Source: Andrena cerasifolii (taxonomy: Eukaryota; Arthropoda; Insecta; Hymenoptera; Andrenidae). Taken from it: a stretch of 64,000 nucleotides of DNA. The notes below the pieces were generated by a model. The model was not told where the DNA came from and made no database searches. It was given only the letters and a program-made list of their open reading frames with translations. The stretch lies in NCBI RefSeq assembly GCF_050908995.1, contig NC_135121.1:1364001-1428000 (forward strand). The letters are read 5' to 3'. How positions within the stretch are numbered: the first letter of the stretch is position 1; every line of letters starts with the position of its first letter. The translations under genes and the position numbers were made by a program. Positions 1 to 11,207 of the stretch are shown here, piece after piece.

Positions 1-235
1 GCGGATTCGTGTTTAAGGTAAAAAACTCTACAAGAATTACCCAGCGGATATTACGGACCAAAAATCGCGTTGGACAGTGTTTTCTTACAAAGCATCACTG
101 GGAAATGGTCTAGCTATTTCATTTTTACAGCGTTTTCAATATGTATAATAATTTTCAGATAAAATTGTTACCATACACGCTCTTGATAGACACACCGTAG
201 ACAAAATGAAATGCTAAATTTATGATTTAGTTATA
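1..235 (+). other. Intron of muscarinic receptor gene (left part)
   Basis: AT-rich non-coding sequence upstream of the receptor exon. No exon with plausible coding and splice sites is visible. It is taken as intron because the exon at 1358 opens with a splice acceptor and upstream receptor exons must lie beyond the left edge. Confidence 0.6.
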
Positions 236-1291
236 ACACAGTTCGACAAAATTTGACATTTTTTTGGACTTGTAACATTCAATACCCGTTTCTTATAGGT
301 TTTCGTGCACTGAAAAGGAATCCGCAAACCGTTTGTCGCCATCACCCTCAGTTTTTGAGAAATTTGATTTTGAAAAAAAAACTGCAAATTTTCAATTTTG
401 GACATCCTCTGTTTCGAAACAGTAATAGTTATTCGGTTGCTTGTTCCGTTAAATTATTCTACGAACCCTCACGAATACAGCGATATAAGTTATTAGTGCG
501 TTATGAACGTTTAAATATGTTTAAACAACGATCAAATGGAAAAGACCACCCGAAATGCACCCATTTTTGAAGATATCTTTCAATTTATTTTCAAAACTAA
601 GGGTCTAGGAGAAAATCTGACTGTTCCACGAGATGCAGCAGACATTTTTCCTTCGGAAAGCATCAACGGAAGTAGTAAGTCACGTTTTGTTTTCAATACA
701 GAAACATAATAGTTTGGTAAAACGTGCGCCATCCGTAGTCAACGGCGGTGCGCTATCCACTGCCGCTCACTCAGCGTAATACAATCGGTTAACGTGCGTG
801 ACTACCACTGACGGCGCGCTCGTTTTGCCAAACTAGATTGTTTCTGTATTGAAAGCAAAATGCAACTTACCACTTCTATTGATGCTTCCCGAAGGAAAAA
901 TGTCTGCTGCATCGCATGGAGTAGTCGGATTTTCTCCCAGACCCTTGGTTTTGGAAATAAATTGAAAGATATCTGCGTTTCGAGTGTTCTTTTCCATTTG
1001 ATCGTTGTTTAAACATATTTAAATGTTCATAATGGACTCATAACTTATATCGTTGTATTCGGAAGAGTTCATAGAATAATTTGACGGAACAAGCAACCAA
1101 GTAACTATTACTGTTTCGACCCGAAGGATGTTCAAAGTTGAAAAAATACAGTTTGTTTTTTTTTCAAAATCGAATTTCTCAAAAACTGAGGGTGATGGCG
1201 ACAAACGATTTGCGGATTCGTTTTCAGCACACAAAAATCTTTGAGAAACGGCTATTGAATGTTACAAGTCCAGATGGCTGTCGAACTGTGT
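236..1291. mobile_element. 1.06-kb foldback (palindromic) element in receptor intron
   Basis: The outer ends are inverted copies of ACACAGTTCGAC (236-247 and 1280-1291). Similarity continues inward on both sides for about 450 bases: 'ctcagtttttgagaaatt' near 350 pairs with its complement near 1180, and 'catcaacggaagtagtaag' near 661 pairs with the complement near 870. The loop is centred near 764. No transposase is seen. A clean target duplication is not evident. The short ORFs in the arms are mirror images of each other and are not genes. Confidence 0.85.
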
Positions 1292-1350
1292 AATTGAAAC
1301 ATTACCTACCTACATTGCCAAACTGTACTTTCTGATATAATAAAATTGTT

Positions 1351-1357
1351 TATGTAG
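1351..1357 (+). promoter_or_regulatory. Splice acceptor of terminal receptor exon
   Basis: The sequence tatgtag followed by gtctacaca follows a T-rich stretch. The frame open from 1358 joins directly to the receptor ORF without a stop, so AG at 1356-1357 is the best acceptor. The foldback element ends only 66 bases upstream. Confidence 0.75.
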
Positions 1358-1942
1358 GTCTACACAATTCTAATCCACCTACCAACGATAGACGGCAGTG
1401 GTATGGGGAAATATATGGAGGGGCCAAGCATAAAAATGTATCATGACGAAGCTGTTGCCTTCCATCTTCATAATATGATCAAAGACGTAGAAGAGGAGAA
1501 TGGGAAAATATATCGCCTCGATGACACAATATCAAGCCCCTCTTCGATAATTAGACGACCATCGCAAATGCCAGACATAAGAATACCATCAAACACAAAG
1601 AACAAACCAAGCAAACCAGCGAACAAGAAGAAACAGAAGATCCAGGAGAAAAAAGCGGACGGAAAGGCCGCAAAGACTTTGTCTGCCATTTTACTGGCGT
1701 TCATTATCACTTGGACTCCATACAATATTCTTGTCCTAATTAAATCCTTCACAGATTGTTCATGGTACATCCCGCAGGAACTCTGGGACTTTTTCTATTA
1801 CCTTTGTTATATCAACAGTACTGTGAATCCGATGTGTTATGCCCTATGTAATACGGCTTTTCGGAGAACCTACGTGAGGATTCTCAAGTGCAAGTGGCAT
1901 AATCGAAACAGAGCCCCGGTTGACAGGGGACGGTATCAGTAG
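1358..1942 (+). CDS. mAChR-A: Muscarinic acetylcholine receptor, A-type, C-terminal exon (partial gene)
   Basis: This is the last coding exon of a class A G-protein-coupled receptor for acetylcholine, a plasma-membrane protein; family knowledge gives Gq coupling for the insect A type. The exon encodes about 194 residues. From the Met at 1403 (numbered 1): a basic, Ser/Pro-rich piece of the third intracellular loop (1-90), TM6 (about 91-116, motif WTPYN at 104-108, containing the Trp, Tyr and Asn that line the muscarinic pocket), TM7 (about 128-147) with the NPxxY motif as NPMCY at 142-146, then a short amphipathic tail ending RGRYQ. The Met at 1403 is internal; the true start lies in upstream exons outside the window. 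WTPYN, LCYINSTVNPMCYALCN and FRRTYVRILKCKW fit the A type better than the B type. The frame is intact, and it is the only undamaged coding region I trust in the window. Confidence 0.9.
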   Translation, partial: VYTILIHLPTIDGSGMGKYMEGPSIKMYHDEAVAFHLHNMIKDVEEENGKIYRLDDTISSPSSIIRRPSQMPDIRIPSNTKNKPSKPANKKKQKIQEKKADGKAAKTLSAILLAFIITWTPYNILVLIKSFTDCSWYIPQELWDFFYYLCYINSTVNPMCYALCNTAFRRTYVRILKCKWHNRNRAPVDRGRYQ

Positions 1943-2188
1943 AAATTCTTTGCGCGCAATACTTTTGCATCGAAGCTAACCACCTTGTATTCTCCATAAT
2001 TTCATATTTCTTTCTTTTTTAAGCATTCTTTCGAACGTGCTTGCCAACAATAAGGAAACTGGGTTGCTTCGATTTCTAGCGAAACTGCTAACGTCTTAAA
2101 TCTATCGTGCATCGACATCTTCATTAAAATTCTTTATAGCTTCTTTTTTACTATCGAACAAAGATCACACGTATTCCTACATGCGGTC

Positions 2189-2194
2189 AATAAA
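2189..2194 (+). terminator. Poly(A) signal AATAAA for receptor transcript
   Basis: A canonical AATAAA lies 247 bases after the stop codon on the gene strand, which is a plausible 3' UTR length. Later AT-rich sequence could hold alternative sites. Confidence 0.5.
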
Positions 2195-3368
2195 CACTTA
2201 TGTTACTTTATAAGCTGAATTTCCTAGGTACTCGTAAGAATTTAATAATTTTCTACGAGTCATGTAAAGCTCCTTTTCCCAAACACGTTCAACTATTTTA
2301 TGCGAAACAAGCACTCATTGCCTGTTACAGGAAAAATGAGTATTCAGGCCTGTTTTCGGACTCTTTTATCGTGAAATCCAATTTGTATTTGACTCGTTTA
2401 TTAAATATACTCTTCCATTAGATGCAAAAGCTGTTTTAAAGAGTTTCAGTTGATCTTGCGTCTACTTTGCTATCTATTAAGTGGTAAAACTTATGTTCGT
2501 GGAAATAGCATACGAGACATATTTTTCTTAATATAAATAAATTTTTGGAGACATACGATAGCTAGAATAAGTTGTAATACAATTTTCATATAAACTGAAT
2601 TTTGACGACTGAAAGGTAGGGGAAAACAGGGTGTGTACAACTCACTTTGAAACATTTGATGAAATGTAATTTATGCGTCACATTTGCACTTTACACATAC
2701 ATGCGCACCCTCTCTCCCCCCACACAAAATATTATATATATATTATTGCTATTGCAATATTACACCTTCAATTCGAAACTTTTTGTCGGCTTCTGTGTGT
2801 GTATTGTTATTATTCTATTGTGTTTTAATGTTGAATTAATAAGTAAGGATTATTGCAAGAATGACTGGATGATAAAAGTGAAAGAAACTTTTATTCTGTA
2901 TCGCCGGAAATCGAAAAAAGTTCAAATAAGTTTGCTACTGTGACAGCTCGGATTTCCATATTTGAGGCAATGCATCGTAAATACTGCCATAAAAATAATC
3001 TTTATAAATATACCTCTGAACCATAAAAGGGAAAGACAGATAAGAAGGAGATAATCAGTACGTTTGTAAAAGTGCCAAACACACGTACGATTTGATTCTA
3101 GTGACCAGATTAACTGCTTTACGTGCAGTAATGTGAAGTCGCATCGACTGGCCGCTGCAAATCGAGTCCATTTCCCGATCTAGTTCGCGAAACAAAGTCA
3201 GCTTTCACGAAGAAAGTTGTCGCGCACGCTGACGTTACACTGGTATATACATATATACAAGGTCTAAATCATTCATGTCGCACTAACGCAACTGCAGGAA
3301 AACAATTGCTCGATGACGTTTCCTTGCCCAGCCGTGTTTCTATTTCAAGCAATTCCTGAGGCGCAGTG
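2195..3368. other. Intergenic AT-rich sequence
   Basis: No supported gene. Short ORFs near 2200 and 2650 have no domain, conserved motif or coding bias. It contains short (TATA)n and CA-type stretches near 2735 and 3245. It could include a longer receptor 3' UTR. Confidence 0.5.
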
Positions 3369-3713
3369 TAGGGTGACCGTACCAAATATCGCCTAGCAAA
3401 AGTTAAATAGCTGTCACTTGAATAATAATGGGTATTTTTGCATGCAATTCATTTCAAAGTAAAGAGAAATTATTCATCTTTCATGTAGCATAAGTTAAAA
3501 TCGTTAAAACCTATAATTTTGTAATTAGGAATTAAAAAACGTAAGACATGCAAAAATCCGGTCCTGAAAAAAATGTACCTAATATCGCCTACTCAAGAAA
3601 TATTGATTAATTCATGTATATATGAGTTTATAAAATCATTTTCACACGTGCTTTTATTATTTCTTGCTCTATAAATGTTTTTTATCAATCTTTGATTTTA
3701 TTTTTATTAGAAA

Positions 3714-4131
3714 CTAGCTTTACTACTCGACTTCGTACGAAATTTAAATTCTGATTTGATAAATTTTTTTTTATTTATTTATTTCATTTTTGTGAAAATA
3801 GTCACATTCATCTGGATTAGCTAGGCATTATGAGCTGAGACACATTTCGTGACACCAGAGTTTACCGTTCAAAAGTTTTTAGGCGACAGACAAACACACA
3901 AACATGTTTTGCTTTATCGCTTTACTACTCGGTTTCGCTCGAAATTTAGATTCTGATTTTATAAAAAAAAATTTTGTTAGTTTTTTTTGTAAAAATGGCC
4001 ACATTCATTTGGATTAGTCGGGCATTATGAGCTGGGACACATTTCGTGACACCAGAGTTTACCGTTCAAAAGTTTTTAGGCGACAGACAAACACAAAAAC
4101 ATATAGAAGCTTTCTGCTTTATATATTAAGA
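3714..4131 (-). mobile_element. Non-autonomous Helitron with internal tandem duplication
   Basis: Read on the minus strand it starts TCTTAATATATAAAGCAGAA after an A (4131) and ends CTAG before a T (3714), the Helitron 5'-TC and CTRR-3' signatures with insertion between A and T. The interior consists of two units of about 200 bases, each containing 'gacaccagagtttaccgttc' and 'gacagacaaacaca'. No Rep/helicase is present. A related copy lies near 41611-41769. Confidence 0.7.
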
Positions 4132-5374
4132 TAAGTCCGGGGGAGATGGTCATAGTTTCGTTTGGAGCCTCCTACAGCCAACCCATTTGAAATAAAGTAA
4201 CGAAAATGATGTAGAACAAAACTTCAATCCTTTGTCTACATATCCGTTAATATCAATAAACCAAAAATTATTATTTAATACACAAATTTCACAAATAAAA
4301 AAAAGTGTCATTACCCATCTCTCCCTTAATATCCGGGAAATATGCTCATATGTACCTTTCAGGCTAACAACTTGTGGTTCTTACCTGGTTATCACAGATT
4401 CTTTTCTAGCTTTCATCCACTTTCGGTTTTGCTCGCTCAAAACTTCTCTGGGCTTTTGCTGTGAGTCTTCTAATCCGCATGATTGACACATGCTGTCAAA
4501 CGCTGTGCAATTTCCATGGGCCCAATAACCACATAACTTACATCTTAGTCAGTCTTATTTTTTTTTCGTTTCGAAATAATTTTCTGCGCATCCTCTGCAA
4601 TTATTAATGTCAAAGGCAGACTCTTGAACGGAATCACATATATTGCCAAATTTTATTTTCTTATAGGACTTTCGTTGCTTTAATTATTTTTCTGCCTTTG
4701 CCCTGTCACTCATTTTTCGAGCGTTAATATGTGATTCCGAGTAGGGTACCTTTTGAGCGGCAGAGGAACGATATCTTCCAAAACCCGGGTTGGCGTACTT
4801 TGTTCATCAATTTCAGCAGCAAGACCCGTGGTGCTTGGTCGATTCAAGCGTACATTCCGTTTTAAATTAGTAAAGCCCATATTAGATGGGCGGGGATCAT
4901 TGCTAGGACCATTCTGGGCTATACAAAAGCAACTTTCAAAATATCTGAAATTACATCAAATACGGCTATGGTCATCTCTCCCCGACAAAAATTGACTATC
5001 TCTCCCTTAAAGCCCTGATAAGATGGCCATTCCCATTTCACTTAGACTAACAAATGTAACCCTGAATAGTTTCAGGTTAACAACAGTGTAAACAATACAC
5101 TATCCAAAATACATCTTGAGAACTAAAAATATTCAGCATAAATAACATAAACAAGATGCCCAAAATATAGACCAAACATTTTGCAGCACTAGCTTAAATT
5201 TCACAGTGGATTTACAAACCTGTAAAAACGTGCAATTCCAACACTTTGAACTGAGAATGCTGCTTTTCTATGGCAATTTGTACCTACATGGGGGCAGCGT
5301 CATCAGGCGTTTCCTTATAAAAAATACTCCCACTGCCCATCTCTCCTGTATGACCATCTCCCCCTAACTTACCC
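4132..5374. mobile_element. TIR element 'GGGGGAGATGGTCATA' nested in pogo-like element
   Basis: The left end reads TAAGTCCGGGGGAGATGGTC. The right end is the complement of TAAGTTAGGGGGAGATGGTC and is followed by TA at 5375-5376. Further copies of 'ccatctctccc' occur near 4316, 4975 and 5337. The left end abuts the Helitron terminus, so its first few bases may be lost. It carries a transposase tail on the minus strand (4381-4548). Probably a relative of the pogo/Tigger group, but the superfamily is inferred from TIR style only. Confidence 0.65.
4381..4548 (-). pseudogene. Transposase C-terminal fragment with PHD/RING-like cysteine cluster
   Basis: The minus-strand frame, open for 55 codons to a stop at 4381, contains C-x2-C-GYWAHGNC and later C-x2-C (CQSCG), the spacing of a small zinc-binding PHD-like motif, followed by a basic tail (KPREVLSEQNRKWMKARK). 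Such C-terminal zinc clusters occur in insect pogo-like transposases (family knowledge). The DDE catalytic core is not visible upstream, so this is a remnant. It lies inside the 4132-5374 element. The alternative is a captured fragment of a host PHD protein. Confidence 0.5.
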
Positions 5375-5875
5375 TATATAGAAATAGGGTTTTTAAAATA
5401 TTTTATTTTTACGTTCGGTTGTATATATTGGACAAATGAAGTTTATTTCGGTTGCTCCCCACATTTCGTGACCCCACCTGTAACAAACATTACATCGAAA
5501 CCATTGTTCCCCGGTAGGCGGTATTGAGAAAAACGCTATTTTGATTACGAAAAATATTTGAGTTGGTTTCATTCCTTAAGTACATCATTAATTAGGTATT
5601 TCTGGTAGATGTTCTTGCATTCACAGAATTATTAGACTTACCTTCCCCGAATGTGATGTAAACTTGTGGCAGTCCAATCAATTTTTACACTATTAAAATT
5701 TTCTAAAGTACTTCCCTTTCTGTAATTGTTGATCACATGACACTGCAATTACAGTATGTCTTCATATGTTTAGGTACTAATTCAGTGCCTAACCGATAAA
5801 TTTTAGTGTCTAATTTACGAGATATAGCGAGTGTCGATATTAGGAACATGGGCGATATTAGGTATGGTCACCCTA

Positions 5876-6166
5876 TTTGGTGCGCAGGAAATCATTATGC
5901 CGTTAACTCTTTGGTGGAAGCGATTCGAAGTGGTTGACAGATGTGTTTCTCTGTCCGTAATTGATAAAGAACATGCTTAGATTTTATATCGTATTATGGG
6001 TATCATTTCTGAAGAAGAATGTTTCTTTTTCATTATATATCAGAACTCCCGCTATTCATACTAATTTCACAAGCATAGACGTAGCAAACATGAAAATTAG
6101 AGCCAGAAGTTACTGTACCAATGACCATAAACCGAACACGCTGATTTAATAAGCTTGAGTGACACA
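5876..6166. other. Unassigned sequence between elements
   Basis: AT-rich, with no TIR, coding or RNA signal that I can support. Confidence 0.4.
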
Positions 6167-6897
6167 GTGTTTATGCAGTTACTAGCCAGCTTTTTTCTCG
6201 TAAATGGTAAGTATTTGGTACCTTTTTTTTATAGCTAACATTATAGCGTAAGTAAGTTTTTTATGTTTGTAATATTTTTCGAGAAACGAAGGTGATCTTT
6301 AATTTTTTAAATGGTATATTACATATTTTGTTATATCATATGAAAGCGTGTACCAAGACAAATTCAACCAGATGCTACACAATGGCCTTCAATGTGATAC
6401 CACCAATTCCATTTTTGGTCGCTTCTGCTAATGTTGTCTGAGATACCGATGCACACGCTACCATTATTTTTATTGTGAATCGTTCGCATATCTGGACAGT
6501 GTATCGTAAACGATATCTTGAACAGTGTTCCACAAAAAGAAATTCAGGGATGATAAATCTTGGAGGCCATTTCACAGGTCCGTACATTCCAATCCATTAT
6601 CAATGAGAAATACTAGTAAATACAATAGTATGAAATATTTATTTAATTCCTGACCTTGTTGACCTTGAAGGCCATTGTATATGGTTAAATTTGTCTCGAC
6701 ACTTGCTTTCACAGGATATAAAAAAATATGTCGCGTTCCATTTTAAAAATTAAAGGTCACATTCGTTACTCGAAAAATATTGCAACCAAATATTGCGTTG
6801 GTTATAGAAAAGAGTAGGTAAAACTTTTCCCTGTTTCCCTTTTTCCGTATACTTACCATTTACGAGAAAAACGCTGGTTTAATAATTGCGTAAACAC
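6167..6897. mobile_element. Palindromic element, about 730 bp
   Basis: The ends are inverted: 6167 GTGTTTATGCAGTTACTAG pairs with the complement of 'gtgtttacgcaattatta' at 6897. Both arms carry 'tttttctcgtaaatggtaagtat' (near 6190 and 6865) and 'ggccattgt' with 'aaattcaacc/ggttaaattt' further in. No coding capacity. No certain target duplication. Confidence 0.75.
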
Positions 6898-7240
6898 CTT
6901 GCATTCTTTGGCTGAATGCTTGAATCGACAGTCAGTAAGTATGTATAACAGTAATGCTACAAAGTTTGATTCCTACCAGTGTTTAAGGATCATTCTAATT
7001 CAAGTGATCGAACGTGGTTCCTCGACCATTTTTAAAGCATCAAATTCTAAGCCTAAAATTCAAAGTCAATTTTCTCGAAAATGAAGAGCGATATTAAAAA
7101 ATGTTGTTCTATGTTTCCGTCTTATTGTAGCCGGTAGGGTCGCCCCCTAAAAGGTTTACCATCTGAAGCGAGACACCCTGTATGTATACGGAAAAACACC
7201 GATGAGAAATTAAACTTTTTGCAAATGATCGAGTAGTCAC

Positions 7241-8560
7241 TAGAGCTGTTCGAGTACTCGAAAAAGTGAGCCGAGTCTGAATCGGCTCGAAGAACCAAAC
7301 CGAGCCGAGTACTCGAAAAAATCGAGCGGGCCGAAAGAACCGAGCAGTCCGGGTATGTCGAATAGTATTGAAGCTTGAATGTTTCGAATATTTTAGAAAA
7401 CATATGTTTATCTACTGGATACTGATTCGTAATAATGTGAACAATTAAAATGTAAGTTGCAAATGAAAATATTCTCTAACTATTGAAAATAATTTTTCGC
7501 GTATGTATCATTTAATAATATTTCTTCTTGCGCTTTCCTTTATTTTTTGCTTTTTTGCATTCATTATCAAACTTTAATCAAAATATTAGCTGAACATGGA
7601 AATAGTAGGTAACTTAAGGCAGGAAATTAATAATAGTAACTATTTTTCTACGGAAAGGCGTGGAGATTCATTTTTTAAAAAAAATCATTAACTTCATCCT
7701 CGAAGTCTTCCAGGTCGTCGAATTCTGCAGCGTCTTCAGTAGTGGGAAATGTCCAACAAAAACTTTGACCCATCATGAATGGGGAAGATGACTGCAACTT
7801 TTTTCCACCCGTGACGTCACCAGCACACGTGCCATTTGTCATCGGTGTGGTATAAAACATTAATATGTAACTACCAACTTCATACATTCCACAAATGAAA
7901 AATTCGCGCGCAAACTATTCACACATGCGCACTCATGCAAAACCGCAGTACATGCGCTAGTGGCGCCTTCTGCGCCGAGCTTTGCGTCCTCTTCCCCATT
8001 GTCACCTCGCTTTGTTTCTAAACTACACACCGTACAGATGTTATATTTTGCAAACATTCAAAATTTCAACTAGACACACATGGAAAAACCCATAATCTTA
8101 ATTTTGATTCTTTGAATTCTTTATTTATTTGTACTCATTCATTTTTTTTAACGGGTAACAGTCTTTGTTAACAGCGACTCCACAGAAATATAATCCATAC
8201 GGAAAAGGCAAAAAAGAAAGAAAAATAAACGAAAACGTAAGAAGAAATATTATTAAATCATACATACGCGAAAAATTATTTTCAATAGTTGGAGAATATT
8301 TTCATTTGCAGTTTACATTTTAATTTACACACATTATTAAGAACCATTATCCAGTGAATAAACATTCCCTAAAATATTCGAAACATTCAAGCTTCAAACT
8401 ACTCGATATACGAGTTCTTTCGGCCCACTCGATACTTTCAGCCCGCTTGATTTTCTTCGAGCTACTCAGTTCTTTCGAGCCGCTCGCTTTTTTCGTGTAC
8501 TCCGCTCAGCTCAGTCTGAATTTCAAGCTACTCGAATATTCGAGTACTTGAACAGCCCTA
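7241..8560. mobile_element. Large palindromic hAT-like element
   Basis: The ends match the short hAT element at 54314-54593: 7241 TAGAGCTGTTCGAGTACTCG and the complement of TAGGGCTGTTCAAGTACTCG ending at 8560. The arms (about 7241-7565 and 8220-8560) pair over 'gaagcttgaatgtttcgaatattt' and 'ttttcgcgtatgtat'. The 8-bp flanks differ (gtagtcac versus atacaggg), so target duplications are lost or the ends come from two insertions. The loop (about 7600-8200) has two weak minus-strand ORFs, one with a very acidic end (7675-7887), and no recognised transposase. Confidence 0.65.
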
Positions 8561-8775
8561 ATACAGGGTGTTTGGCAACAGGTGGCAGAAAGGTCACGGT
8601 TTCCGGAGTAGTTCTTCTTTCCTCAACGTGCCTCTTTGGCGCTAAAAACTGAACTTCGGTGTATGCGAACTCGGCTAAAAATAAATGTCAATTTTCTCGA
8701 AAACAAAACCCGATATCAAAAATTTTATTATAAATTTTCAATCTATTTTTTTCACGTAGAGTCACTTCTTAAAGA

Positions 8776-9230
8776 ACAATGTTAAGTCCCAGAGGGGATT
8801 ACTGACCTACGAGCGTACAGCGTTTGTTATACACCATTGGAAAGATCTCGCCAAAACGAATCGATTAATATCATTTTTAATTCCGAAATCAGATGGGATC
8901 ACCTCGAAAAATGTCCTCAAAATTTGAGGTTTTGCGGTTTTGAACAAAAGAAACCGGTAGTAATATCCCATCTGGCCCGAGGAACTTCGTGTAGATACCT
9001 GAGAAAAACTGAGGAATGTAAGCGATACTCTAGTAGGATGGGGCGGCAAATGTGCCTCGTGACCTCACGGCCGTGTTGGGCTTGCAGTTGGGCCATCTTT
9101 CGAGGTGATCCCATCTGATTTCAAAGTTAAAAATGATATCAATCGATTTGTCTTGACGAGATCTTTGCAGTGTGTATAGCAAGCGCTGTACGCTCGTAGG
9201 TCAGTAATCCCCTCTGGAACTTAACATTGT
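8776..9230. mobile_element. Palindromic element, 455 bp
   Basis: 8776 acaatgttaagtcccagagg pairs with the complement of acaatgttaagttccagagg ending at 9230. The arms extend over 'gattactgacctacgagcgtac' and 'aaatcagatgggatcacctcg'. The central 170 bases are unpaired. TTAA occurs just inside both ends (8782-8785 and 9221-9224), so a piggyBac-type boundary is possible but not proven. Confidence 0.7.
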
Positions 9231-9452
9231 CGTTTCTGACATTTGTCATCGAACCCCCCGTATATTCGACGAAGAAGATGCCCAGTCTTAGGCACCTTTC
9301 TGTCTCTCACTCGTTATAAGATGCTAGAACGATGCACCTGCCCTACAGTACATTTGCGGTTGGCTAAAACGAATTATTAAAATGAGATATACAATCGGCT
9401 CATTCGGTTTTGGCCGCTCTAACACCAATGCAAGATCGAATGAGCCGGTTAT
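9231..9452. other. Spacer with a small inverted repeat
   Basis: A short inverted repeat of 'ggctcattcg' lies at about 9397-9447. Nothing else is recognised. Confidence 0.4.
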
Positions 9453-9619
9453 ACACCGAGTTCACTTGATTCCCTCGGACACCGACCACTCTCACACAGT
9501 TAAAGAGCTGGCCTCTCCTAGGCGCTTCCTATGTCGCCCTTGCGCAGCGCGCGAAGGAGGGGCTAGCTTCTTAACTGTGTGACTGCAGTTCGTATCCGAG
9601 AATCAAGGGAACTCGGTGT
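9453..9619. mobile_element. Short foldback MITE, 167 bp
   Basis: acaccgagttcacttgattc at the left pairs with 'gaatcaagggaactcggtgt' at the right. Inner arms 'cacacagttaaagagctggc' and 'gctagcttcttaactgtgtg' also pair, so almost the whole element folds on itself. Confidence 0.75.
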
Positions 9620-11207
9620 ACATGTCCCATGAGCGTCAAAGTGGCGTGAACTTCGCTTCAGTCCCGCGTACCTTGAACGAGAAGGAATCAATCTTTATGC
9701 AATTCGTTACACATAAAACATATTAAAAGATATAATGCATAATAATCTAATAGCAACTGAATAGATTGAAATTTTTTAAGATTAGAATTTAAATTTCGGT
9801 AGTGGCATGGCCAATGGACAGTTTAGCCACTTTATACTGCATCATGAAACAGTTGACGACATAATAATATGATTTACCAAGGAAAGGCTTCCAACCTGAA
9901 AATTTTGATTTTAATAGAACTTTGTGAATGCTAAGATAAAGTATTCAAGAAACTGGCAGAGCAAAATGAGTCCTTAAAGTTATCATTGTGTTTCTTTTTT
10001 TTTATGAACACCTTTATAACAGTACGAAATAGAATAAAACTTCTAACATAAATATTGTTCACTTTTATGTGGTCTACCACGCTACACCAAGAACGTTTTA
10101 TCACGATACATAATGGATAAATAAAATAATCTTTGTCACACTTTACGTATAAGTTTTTAAGGACGAAGGAGGGAAACAATCAGTTTAGGTAGGTCTGGGT
10201 ACATAAAAAATGTATGCTTTTGAGCGGTCTAACGAAGCTTGAAAGAATATAATTTTCATAGTGATTTGTTTTTAAGAAACAATCTTCTATGACGATTGCA
10301 TTAGATCCACCCAGCATATGATAATTACATGGGTTTCATGAATTTGTAATTTAAATGTGCTGGCACTAAATGCTCACACTAAACCCAAATACATTTCTTT
10401 TTATACCTATTTTAATACTTTTTCCCGAAGTAAAGTAGCTCCTGTACACAATTTAATAAAAATGAAATTTTCATGAGGAACCTGCCAGTCATATATATTT
10501 TCCACTGTTGTAAATTGTTACTGAAAATGTAACAGATTTATATAAAAAGAACGCTTTTCCTATTTATAACAGAAATAAAGTATTCTGTACGTTGCGAAAC
10601 ATAATTATAATAAAATATCACGCATCAACGTGGAAATATATGTATATAAGTAGAAAAAAAGAAAATTGTTTCTTGCAATCAAAACATTAAACAAATTATA
10701 TCCTTTCACATTTGGTTAGATCGTCCAGAATAATAAATTTTTTGTTTGAAGTGATTGATTCTGTCCTTCACGATTATGAATTTATACGTAAAATATGAAA
10801 AATGTTAGTATACTTATAAAATACGAGGAACAGAAAAACTTTCTTGTCGACATGTAACATGCATGAAACTGAACAATTTTTATTTTGAAGTTTTATTCTA
10901 TGTTGTACTGTTACAAAAGTTTGCTCTCGGAAACAAAGCACAACGATACATTTAAGGGCTGATTTGATTCCTTTAGACTGAATTTCCATGCTATTTTATC
11001 ATGCTACATTATATTCCGCATTCACACACAGTTTCATGAAAATCACAACTCTTGGATTAAGAGCCTGTCTTTGAAAGAAAGGGACTGTGTAGTCTCCCTC
11101 AGCGGCGTTTGTGTTTGCGGTAGTACAGCGGGGATTATTGAACTAGCGCGGATAAAGTTCGATGTAATAAAAATCATTTCGAGCCCACTGATTATATAAA
11201 ACATATA
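9620..11207. other. Intergenic AT-rich sequence, no gene seen
   Basis: About 1.6 kb of AT-rich DNA with no long ORF, repeat or RNA structure that I can support. It may hold diverged TE remnants. Confidence 0.5.

Larger units (their letters stand above)
3371..5873. mobile_element. Pogo/Tc1-like TIR element, 2.5 kb, with nested insertions
   Basis: Terminal inverted repeats: GGGTGACCGTACCAAATATC at the left end, and the complement of GGGTGACCATACCTAATATC at the right end, each flanked by TA (3369-3370 and 5874-5875), as expected for Tc1/mariner/pogo elements. The motif 'tacctaatatcgcc' recurs near 3577 as a subterminal copy. The interior holds the Helitron at 3714-4131 and the TIR element at 4132-5374. 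No transposase of its own was recognised. Confidence 0.75.

Noticed and set aside
1468..1770. Minus-strand ORF of 100 codons across the receptor exon
   Set aside because: It is the antisense shadow of a conserved receptor exon and has no domain.
7121..7185. Paired 'acaccctgtat' (7171) and 'atacagggtgt' (8561) as TIRs of one element around the hAT-like palindrome
   Set aside because: They face inward, as the ends of two separate copies would, and the sequences beyond them do not pair convincingly.
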